Positions 32,698-37,933 of a stretch of 37,933 nt of DNA are shown here, piece after piece; the stretch's first letter is position 1; each line of letters begins with the position of its first letter. This stretch comes from Candidatus Solibacter usitatus. Lineage in GTDB: Bacteria > Acidobacteriota > Terriglobia > Bryobacterales > Bryobacteraceae. The translations under genes and the position numbers were made by a program. Below the pieces are notes generated by a model that was given only the letters and a program-made list of their open reading frames with translations, was not told the DNA's origin and ran no database searches. The stretch spans positions 1 through 37,933 of the forward strand of contig JACPVQ010000169.1 of assembly GCA_016191645.1 (NCBI GenBank), written 5' to 3'.

Positions 32698-33065
32698 CCG
32701 CGTTTAGCGGCGAGCACGCCTAACCATACCGCGAGGTATCCGGCGGCGACACTGCCAAAAACGTACAGCAGCGCAACGCGAGTTTCGCTCTCTTTGGCGG
32801 CCTGCAGCAATTCGTATTCGAAACTTGAGAAGGTGGTGTACCCGCCGAGAATTCCCACCACCAGGAACAGACGCCAATAAGGATGCGCGGCGCGTTCGGA
32901 GAGCAGCGTCATGAAGAGTCCGATGAGAAACGATCCACTGAGATTCACCAGGAAAGTGCCCATGGGAAAGCGGCCCGCATAGTGCGCCGTAATCCACGCC
33001 CCTGCAACGTAGCGAACTAAGCCGCCTAATCCCGCGCCCGCCAGAACCACCAGGTATTTCTCCAA
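32694..33065 (-). CDS. crcB: CrcB/Fluc fluoride channel
   Basis: A 123-residue four-helix membrane protein of the CrcB (Fluc) family, which exports fluoride as a dual-topology dimer. Signature elements are GRFPMGTFLVNLSGSF (31-46), with the conserved Asn41, and GGYTTFSSFEYE (74-85), with the TTFS phenylalanine box. The start is TTG at 33065 with AAGGAG upstream. No fluoride riboswitch was seen in the 52 bp before it. It is convergent with the phosphatase gene. Confidence 0.93.
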   Translation of the reverse strand: MEKYLVVLAGAGLGGLVRYVAGAWITAHYAGRFPMGTFLVNLSGSFLIGLFMTLLSERAAHPYWRLFLVVGILGGYTTFSSFEYELLQAAKESETRVALLYVFGSVAAGYLAVWLGVLAAKRG

Positions 33066-33117
33066 CGTTCCGCTCTCCTTCCGGTATTAAAAGAAGGTAG
33101 CGCAAAGTGGAGGTTGC

Positions 33118-33891
33118 CTATTGGCGTTCGGCCCGCAGCACGGGTTCGGGATCGTGCACCGTAAGCGCCATCTTCGCGCGCTCCCCCGTGAAGCGGATGC
33201 GCACGGGCTTCGCGCCGACCGGATGGAATGCGCGTTCTCCCAAATGAAACAAGCCTCTGGCGTCCGCGCCCTTGCGCGTGAACATGAGACTGCCCTTGAG
33301 GGTAATCTCGATGCGATCATTTGGCCCTGTGCCGAACACATAAGTGCCCGTGAGCGAATTCATTTCCGCTTCCGTCAGCGGCACAGCCGTGGCCGCGCCC
33401 GCATCGCCGAGCGACTCGAGATATTGGAGAACTTCGGCCGCCGCTTTGCCTCCGGACTTTGCATGCGCCAACAGACTGATGCTGTGCGGACCGCCGATTC
33501 TTTGCGCACCGGGATTCGCGGCGACCAGTGCTTTCACGACCTCCAACTGCCCAAGCATTGCCGCCGAGAACAGCGTGGGCGGCGCGCCGTTGGCGATGAG
33601 AATCCCAGCGATTTCGTGATTCCCCACATGCGAGGCCGCGCCCAACGCGGTTTCCCAATCGCCGAATCCCCAGTCCCAGGAAGCGTTGGCCAACGTCGGG
33701 CGCGCCGCCACAAGTTCGCGCACGCGCTTCACGTTCCCGTGCGATACGGCCACCATCTCGCGAGCCAGGGCCGGTGGATGCGAAGGAAATGTGTCCGGCA
33801 CGGAAGGTGTGGCGGCGGCGTTGGCGGCCGATTGCGAGAAGGGAAGTCCCAAGGTAGTCAGCGTCCAAACATGTCTGCGAAGGATAGGCAT
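33118..33891 (-). CDS. Exported ankyrin-repeat protein
   Basis: A 257-residue protein with a signal sequence (MPILRRHVWTLTTLGLPFSQSAANA) and an ankyrin-like region of three to four repeats (about 60-165, with ALGAASHVGNHEIAGILIANG and LFSAAMLGQLEVVKALVAAN). The C-terminal domain (about 185-257, LTGTYVFGTGPNDRIEITLKG) resembles the DUF3471-type lipocalin-like domain seen in beta-lactamase-like proteins. ATG 33891 has AGGAG 8 nt upstream; a start at 34011 would extend through the promoter. TATACT about 33 nt upstream of the start is a plausible -10 box. Function unknown; a periplasmic binding role is likely. Confidence 0.8.
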   Translation of the reverse strand: MPILRRHVWTLTTLGLPFSQSAANAAATPSVPDTFPSHPPALAREMVAVSHGNVKRVRELVAARPTLANASWDWGFGDWETALGAASHVGNHEIAGILIANGAPPTLFSAAMLGQLEVVKALVAANPGAQRIGGPHSISLLAHAKSGGKAAAEVLQYLESLGDAGAATAVPLTEAEMNSLTGTYVFGTGPNDRIEITLKGSLMFTRKGADARGLFHLGERAFHPVGAKPVRIRFTGERAKMALTVHDPEPVLRAERQ

Positions 33892-33973
33892 CGTCGTTGC
33901 TCCTGTGATGAGCCAAGTATAACGGAGGTCCGCTTGGCGGCATGAGGACGCGTCCGTAACATTTCGTGGCGCG

Positions 33974-34741
33974 TCAGAAATCCTGCCGCTCGATGTTGCG
34001 TGTGGCCGCATACAGCATCGCCGCAGACACGGACATGCTGGCCAGCAAACCCAGCCATGGCACGCCGCTGGTGCGAAAATAAGTTTCCGCGCTCATCAGA
34101 GGAAACAAACTGGAGCGCGAAAGGACGGGAAACAATCGTTCCGCCAGCCCAACCACAGTCGCGGTGCAAAGGACAATCAGCGCCGGACGCCACACGTCGC
34201 TGAAGGCCGTGGATAGCAACACCGTCAGGCTGAACAACACCGTGCCCGCGAGGAACAAACACGCACTGTGGATGAGCGCGTCGCCGACGCCGTAGCTTTC
34301 CCCAATGACGGGCGAAAGCAGAGGCAGCAGAAGCGAAGGAACGAAGGCGAGCACCAGCAATTCGGCGAGTCCCGTTGCCGCGCGAATGCCAACCAGCTGC
34401 GCGCGCGTGACCGGCAAGGACAGCGTGAACATCGCGCCTCCTCCGGAAGTTTGCGTGAGCAGGCCGCCGGTTCCCAGCAGCACGGCAAAGACGGCCCACA
34501 TCTGCATCATGTTTTGACGAAACCACTGCGCCCAGACATAGCCTCTGTAGTCGCGCACCAGTTCCAACGATTCGTTGATGCGCCGGCCGATCTCGCCGCC
34601 CACATCGAGCTTGGGCACCAGCGGCAGCAACTTCATCAATTGCGGATAGGCCAGCACGGTGCCCGCCGCGGAACACATTAGCAGCGCCAGGCCGATGAGG
34701 AATCGCCAGCGGGTTTCCATCCAGGACTTGTACCAAAGCAT
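33974..34741 (-). CDS. ABC transporter permease
   Basis: A 255-residue integral membrane protein with about six hydrophobic helices (about 10-30, 75-95, 120-140, 145-170, 180-205 and 225-245) and a periplasmic loop after the first helix. It is the membrane half of an ABC-2-type exporter with the ATPase encoded 1 bp upstream. ATG 34741 is preferred over an in-frame start at 34768, which would overlap the ATPase gene. Substrate unknown; the nearest architectures are peptide antibiotic or lipid exporters. Confidence 0.85.
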   Translation of the reverse strand: MLWYKSWMETRWRFLIGLALLMCSAAGTVLAYPQLMKLLPLVPKLDVGGEIGRRINESLELVRDYRGYVWAQWFRQNMMQMWAVFAVLLGTGGLLTQTSGGGAMFTLSLPVTRAQLVGIRAATGLAELLVLAFVPSLLLPLLSPVIGESYGVGDALIHSACLFLAGTVLFSLTVLLSTAFSDVWRPALIVLCTATVVGLAERLFPVLSRSSLFPLMSAETYFRTSGVPWLGLLASMSVSAAMLYAATRNIERQDF

Positions 34742-34742
34742 C

Positions 34743-35642
34743 TTAATTCTCCGTAGTGACAGTCTCAAGAAAAATCTCTTTCAAGGTGACGGGAGCGGCG
34801 TCCACCGACACGGGGTTCAGCGCGCGCGCCTCATCCAGAACCGCATCGGACCCCGCGCTCGACAACACGGTGAGCACGCGTCCTTTGCGTACCACGCGCT
34901 CGACGCCGGGAGCGCGAAATACAGCGTCCGGGGCATCGCCGGCGAACACAAACTGGATGCGGCGGTAGTTCCCGCGCAAGTCGTCGAGCGCGCCTGCGAG
35001 CACGGTGCGGCCGCGATCGATGATCGTCACGCGATCGGCAATTTGATCGACTTCGTGGATTTGATGCGAGGAAAAGAACACCGTGGTTTCTTCGCCCGCC
35101 ACGTGAGCCACCAGCGCTTGCAGCACCTCTTCCGTCATCGCCGGATCGAGCCCGGAAGTGGGCTCATCCAGGATGAGCAGTTCCGCGCCGCGGCTCAACG
35201 CGAGCAGCAGCGCCAGCTTCCCGCGCATGCCGCGTGACAGCGCTTTGATTTTTCGATCCGGCGGCAGTTCGAACTTGCGCAGATATCTTTTTTCCGCGTC
35301 CACCCGCCAGCGCGGAAAGAACGCCTTCGTGAAACGGATCATCTCTTCCACGGTCATGTATCCGTAGAGATTCTTATCGTCGCTGACGAAGGCCGTGCGG
35401 CGGCGGATCTCCACGCTGGCACGCCGCGCGCAGACGTCCAGGCCGAACACGCTGGCGCAACCGCCGGTGGGCCGCGCCATGCCGAGCAGCAGTTTGATGG
35501 TGGTGGTCTTACCCGCGCCGTTGCGTCCGAGGAAGCCGCAGATGGAGCCCGGCGGTACTTGCAGATTCAGCCCGCATAAGGCATTCACATCGCCGTAGCT
35601 TTTGTGAAGCTCGTTTGTATCGATGATCAACGGGTCAGCCAT
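34743..35642 (-). CDS. ABC transporter ATP-binding protein (YtrB/BcrA type)
   Basis: A 299-residue ATPase. Walker A GRNGAGKT (39-46), Q-loop region, LSRGMRGKLALLLAL in place of the usual LSGGQ signature, Walker B LLILDEPTSGLD and H-loop SSHQ are all present. The Ser-Arg-Gly-Met variant of the signature is common in the BcrA/YtrB group. Together with the permease and the GntR-type regulator 13 bp upstream it forms a three-gene exporter operon controlled by its own repressor. Confidence 0.92.
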   Translation of the reverse strand: MADPLIIDTNELHKSYGDVNALCGLNLQVPPGSICGFLGRNGAGKTTTIKLLLGMARPTGGCASVFGLDVCARRASVEIRRRTAFVSDDKNLYGYMTVEEMIRFTKAFFPRWRVDAEKRYLRKFELPPDRKIKALSRGMRGKLALLLALSRGAELLILDEPTSGLDPAMTEEVLQALVAHVAGEETTVFFSSHQIHEVDQIADRVTIIDRGRTVLAGALDDLRGNYRRIQFVFAGDAPDAVFRAPGVERVVRKGRVLTVLSSAGSDAVLDEARALNPVSVDAAPVTLKEIFLETVTTEN

Positions 35643-35655
35643 GAGTACCTTCCTC

Positions 35656-36045
35656 TTACTTCTTTGTATTGCCCAACCCCGCCAACTCCGCCTCGAACAG
35701 GCGGCGGATCTCCTGATCGCTCAGTCCACGACGGCGCAGTTGCGCCACCGAATCCGCGACAATGGTCTGTCCCTGGCGATGTTTGTCCGCCAGCTTTTTC
35801 GCCAGCGCGTTGGGAGAGACGAACGCACCCGCGCCGTGGCGCAGTTCGATAACGCCCTCATGCTCCAACTCGCGGTAGGCTTTGGCAACGGTGTTCGGAT
35901 TGATGACAAGCTCTTCCGCCAGCGGACGGATGCCCGGAAGCTGCTCGCCGGGCCGGATGGCGCCCGTTTCAATTCCGTGCTTCACCTGCTCCATTAATTG
36001 GAGGTAGATGGGAACGCCCGACGATGGATTGGGACGAAAGAGCAT
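35656..36045 (-). CDS. GntR-family (YtrA type) regulator
   Basis: A 129-residue repressor: winged-helix DNA-binding domain (about 8-75, with IYLQLMEQVKHGIETGAIRPGEQLPGIRPLAEELVINPNTVAKAYRELE in the canonical order; broken here for reading) and a short helical dimerisation tail (about 80-125), the layout of the YtrA subfamily. It likely binds the 26-bp palindrome immediately upstream of its own gene and represses the ABC exporter operon until an inducer, often a cell-envelope stress signal, appears. No inducer can be named. Confidence 0.92.
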   Translation of the reverse strand: MLFRPNPSSGVPIYLQLMEQVKHGIETGAIRPGEQLPGIRPLAEELVINPNTVAKAYRELEHEGVIELRHGAGAFVSPNALAKKLADKHRQGQTIVADSVAQLRRRGLSDQEIRRLFEAELAGLGNTKK

Positions 36046-36052
36046 CGCAATT

Positions 36053-36078
36053 CACTGTGCTACTGCACTAGTACAGTG
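36053..36078. promoter_or_regulatory. 26-bp palindrome, likely GntR operator
   Basis: CACTGT at 36053-36058 is mirrored by ACAGTG at 36073-36078, and a CTA/TAG pair continues inward, so nine of ten outer positions are symmetric. It lies 8-33 nt upstream of the GntR start codon. TTGACA on the minus strand (36105-36110) is the probable -35 box; the -10 is weak (CAGACT at 36081-36086). Confidence 0.7.
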
Positions 36079-36150
36079 ATAGTCTGCCTCAGACGGCGAG
36101 CTGTTGTCAAGAGAAATAAGGGGCGAGAATGTGAGTTGACATAATATATG

Positions 36151-36552
36151 TTATCGGTCAACTCGCATTACGCGGGCAACATCGGTGGCAGCGAAATCTG
36201 CTCCCTTGAACAACAACGGCTCCCCGGACCATTGCGCGAGGGCGTAAGATGCGCAATCGCCGAAGTTGAGGTTGGCGGAGTGTCGGCCCTTTCCAAAGCG
36301 GCGGAAGGCTGTGCGAGCGATCAGCAATTGCTCCTGATCGAACGGCACGCATTCAATTGCGCCGCGCTGCAGGAACAGGTCGAGATCTGAGCCGGCGTCG
36401 TCGCCTCTTCTGTGTTCCAAGACCATTGCCGCCTCGAGCACCGAAACCGTCGATATCAAACGCCGCGCGGACTGCTCGATATGCGTTACAAATTCCCTTC
36501 TCTCGGGCTCATCTTGCAGGATCGCGAGAACCGCGGAGGTGTCCAAAGTCAT
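36151..36552 (-). CDS. vapC: VapC-type PIN toxin
   Basis: A 133-residue PIN-domain RNase toxin. Acidic residues are in the expected places: Asp4 in MTLDTSAVLA, Glu40 in SVLEAAMV, Asp99 in NFGDCASYAL and Asp124 in AATDV, with LLFKGADF before it. It is the toxin half of a type II VapBC system, overlapping the antitoxin gene by 4 bp (ATGA). Such toxins cut initiator tRNA or 23S rRNA. The next gene downstream, in the same direction, is the GntR operon. Confidence 0.92.
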   Translation of the reverse strand: MTLDTSAVLAILQDEPERREFVTHIEQSARRLISTVSVLEAAMVLEHRRGDDAGSDLDLFLQRGAIECVPFDQEQLLIARTAFRRFGKGRHSANLNFGDCASYALAQWSGEPLLFKGADFAATDVARVMRVDR

Positions 36553-36806
36553 CGTGTGGGCACTCCCGATTCGTCGTACCCCAGGATCTCATCCTCGGTC
36601 AGAGTGGAGACAACAGGCCTTCGCGCGCAGCGGAGCGCGATTGCATTCAATTCGTCGGCGAGGGATCGGCCGGAGCGGTCGCGCCGGACGCGGTCATATC
36701 GTTCCGCCAAGGCGGTACGTACTGCCTCGGTTAGCGTCTCCCCTGTGAGTTCCGCCAACCTTCGGGCGAGGATTTCCGTTTCGTCGTTCTTGATGCTGAT
36801 CGGCAT
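36549..36806 (-). CDS. vapB: VapB-type antitoxin
   Basis: An 85-residue antitoxin. The N terminus (MPISIKNDETEILARRLAELTGETLTEAVRTALAERY, split at residue 20 for length) has the ribbon-helix-helix layout of the PSK/Rv0623-like VapB group, and the acidic C-terminal half binds VapC. ATG 36806 has AGGTAGAAG upstream. The upstream DNA holds two TATCAT direct repeats (36817-36822 and 36829-36834), a candidate operator. Confidence 0.9.
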   Translation of the reverse strand: MPISIKNDETEILARRLAELTGETLTEAVRTALAERYDRVRRDRSGRSLADELNAIALRCARRPVVSTLTEDEILGYDESGVPTR

Positions 36807-36816
36807 AGCTTCTACC

Positions 36817-36834
36817 TATCATTAACAGTATCAT
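36817..36834. promoter_or_regulatory. TATCAT direct repeats, candidate VapB operator
   Basis: Two TATCAT repeats with 12-bp periodicity at 36817-36822 and 36829-36834, just upstream of vapB. The spacing (about one helical turn) suits a ribbon-helix-helix regulator. Promoter boxes here are ambiguous. Confidence 0.4.
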
Positions 36835-36882
36835 GAAAGATAGAAACCTGCCCAGAAGAGCTCCTTTGGTGAAAGCCACAGC

Positions 36883-36911
36883 TTGGAACTTCCCAGCGTT
36901 GGCATTAGAAT
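36883..36911 (+). promoter_or_regulatory. Promoter of the AbrB-Doc module
   Basis: TTGGAA (36883-36888), 17-nt spacer, TAGAAT (36906-36911). The predicted leader is about 20 nt and includes AAGGAGA before ATG 36938. Divergent from vapBC. Confidence 0.6.
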
Positions 36912-36937
36912 GGTCATAGGTATAGAAGGAGAAAGCT

Positions 36938-37162
36938 ATGACCTCGCTCAAACTCACCAAAGTAGGGACTTCCACTGGGACGATCATCCCGAAGGAGATG
37001 CTTGCGCGCATGAGGGTCAAAAAGGGCGATACCCTCTTTGCCATCGAAACCAAGGAAGGCTATCTCATCACGCCTTACGACCCGGCTATCGCGGACCAGC
37101 TCGATGCCGGCCGTGAGTTCATGAAGGACTACCGGGAAACCTTCAAAGCCTTGGCGAAATGA
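36938..37162 (+). CDS. AbrB/MazE-type antitoxin of a Doc system
   Basis: A 74-residue protein with an AbrB DNA-binding domain (SLKLTKVGTSTGTIIPKEML, residues 3-22) and a short C-terminal toxin-neutralising tail (YDPAIADQLDAGREFMKDY). It overlaps the following Doc gene by 4 bp (ATGA), the usual coupling. It has a clear ribosome binding site (AAGGAGA). Since the toxin gene is cut short, this antitoxin is probably an orphan. Confidence 0.88.
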   Translation: MTSLKLTKVGTSTGTIIPKEMLARMRVKKGDTLFAIETKEGYLITPYDPAIADQLDAGREFMKDYRETFKALAK

Positions 37163-37365
37163 CCGGCGAGCCACGTTGGATCAGCAAGAAGGCGCTGCTG
37201 ATGCTTCATGAGGAAAGCCTTGCCATGTTCGGCGGCGCGTGGGGCTTGCGGGATGAGGGCCTCCTCGATTCCGCGCTGGCGCGTCCGCTGAATACCCGCG
37301 CGTACAACGCTGACAGCACGCTTGCGGACCTCGCGGCGTCCTATAACACAGTAGTACTAGAATAA
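37159..37365 (+). pseudogene. Truncated Doc/Fic toxin
   Basis: A 68-residue remnant of a death-on-curing toxin. The first ~60 residues are typical (WISKKALLMLHEESLAMFGG then GLRDEGLLDSALARP), but the frame ends soon after DLAASYN. The Fic active-site motif HPFxDGNKR, which would follow directly, is absent in all forward frames downstream. The change after ASY looks like a deletion that joined the 5' half to unrelated DNA. The product cannot phosphorylate or AMPylate its target in the usual way. Confidence 0.82.
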
Positions 37366-37384
37366 ATCGTAGGCGATCACGGCG

Positions 37385-37636
37385 ATGTCACACGAAGAAC
37401 GATTCGAACGCATCGAACGCAATCTGGATGCACTGACCAATCTTTCCCTGCATCAGGCCGAAAGGCAGAGCGAACGCGAACTGGCCATGGAGAAACTCGC
37501 ATCCGCGCAGCGCCATTTACTCACCGCCAAAATGCTCATGTCTAGAAGATCACGGAACCTGTCGGTTCAGTGCGCTTATCGACATCGTGATTCGGCAGCA
37601 AAACCCGCCACTGGCAAACTGAACGCTACCAGCTGA
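37385..37636 (+). CDS. Small coiled-coil hypothetical protein
   Basis: An 83-residue ORF. The first ~50 residues (MSHEERFERIERNLDALTNL, then a charged helix) have heptad-like Glu/Leu spacing and look genuine. The last ~33 residues are Ser/Arg-rich and may be read from unrelated DNA, since the ORF overlaps the end of the convergent receptor gene by 11 bp. It may be a truncated gene. Function unknown. Confidence 0.4.
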   Translation: MSHEERFERIERNLDALTNLSLHQAERQSERELAMEKLASAQRHLLTAKMLMSRRSRNLSVQCAYRHRDSAAKPATGKLNATS

Positions 37637-37933
37637 GTTTCAAAGACAACTGCCACGAGCGCGGCGAATCCTGTCCCGTGATCGACCCAAATGCCGCGCT
37701 GGTCGGATCGGTATTCGGATCCGCCAGGTTGGGGTGATTCAGCGCATTGAACGATTCAGCACGGAATTGGGTGACGATTCTCTCCGTAATCGGGAAGCTC
37801 TTAATAAGCGAGAAATCCCAGCGATCCTGATTCGGGCCGCGCACGGAACTGAAGCGCAGAGACAAGGCGCGCAGGTTGGAGGCGAGCTGGCGCGCGCCGC
37901 TGGTTTCAAATCCGGCCGTGGCGGCGGGAGTGA
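37626..37933 (-). CDS. TonB-dependent receptor, C-terminal part (fourth)
   Basis: The reading frame stays open to the window edge, so this is the 3' end (102 codons visible) of a gene that continues outside. The visible part is the end of an outer-membrane barrel: DRWDFSLIKSFPITERIVTQ, FRAESFNALNHPNLADPN and the closing SWQLSLKLSW with terminal Trp. The FRAE(A/S)FN.(L/F)N(H/S) box is shared with the other three receptors (for example FRAEAFNLTNSPQF near the end of the 5094-8483 gene). Confidence 0.9.
   Translation of the reverse strand, partial: TPAATAGFETSGARQLASNLRALSLRFSSVRGPNQDRWDFSLIKSFPITERIVTQFRAESFNALNHPNLADPNTDPTSAAFGSITGQDSPRSWQLSLKLSW

Noticed and set aside
33066..33117. Fluoride riboswitch before crcB
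   Set aside because: Only 52 bp are available and I see no sequence matching the conserved fluoride-motif pseudoknot; a normal Shine-Dalgarno is present.
36082..36094. Small GTCTG/CAGAC hairpin upstream of the GntR gene as a further copy of the hairpin family
   Set aside because: Stem and loop (CCT) do not match any module and the termini are missing.
37159..37365. Frameshift as cause of the short Doc gene
   Set aside because: No Fic motif is visible in the other two forward frames after 37340, so a deletion fits better than a single-base error.

Overview
The window looks like a chromosomal segment of an acidobacterium, most likely of the Solibacteres/Bryobacterales type. This is inferred from gene content, not a phylogeny: several very large TonB-dependent receptors with an N-terminal carboxypeptidase-regulatory-like domain, a DUF1592/DUF1552 gene pair, Tat-exported Gfo/Idh/MocA oxidoreductases, a high-GC compact layout and frequent TTG/GTG starts. 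No rRNA, tRNA, CRISPR array, prophage or insertion sequence was seen.

Layout. 1-1.4 kb: a hairpin repeat element, a YCII/DGPF protein and an AbrB-PIN toxin-antitoxin pair. 1.45-5.1 kb: four poorly characterised proteins and a second, partial hairpin repeat. 5.1-12 kb: an operon of two TonB-dependent receptors, divergent from a CmcI-family gene, with a 22-bp palindrome in the shared intergenic region. 12.8-18.8 kb, minus strand: zinc alcohol dehydrogenase, SDR oxidoreductase, pheS, pheT and a glycerophosphodiesterase. A third hairpin repeat lies at 18.85-19.0 kb. 19.0-22.7 kb: a DUF1552 and DUF1592 operon, divergent from a TPR gene. 24-27.4 kb: a third TonB receptor. 27.4-32.7 kb, plus strand: secreted esterase, two Gfo/Idh oxidoreductases, a HEAT protein and an inositol-monophosphatase-family enzyme. 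32.7-36.1 kb: crcB, an ankyrin protein and a GntR-regulated ABC exporter. 36.1-37.9 kb: VapBC divergent from a broken AbrB-Doc module, a small protein and the 3' end of a fourth TonB receptor.

Genes likely to act together: the tandem receptors in outer-membrane uptake; the esterase/oxidoreductase/HEAT block in processing an unknown sugar or glycoside; the DUF1552/DUF1592 pair in the envelope; GntR, ATPase and permease as a self-regulated exporter.

The most novel material is non-coding. Three copies of a modular element share the ends GTGGGG(A)CAG...CTGCCCCAC and are built from a fixed series of perfect hairpins with TCCA or TGGA loops, with compensatory stem changes between copies. A second theme is that at least eight genes have a TAnnnT -10 box only 5-15 nt before the start codon, suggesting leaderless or nearly leaderless mRNAs.
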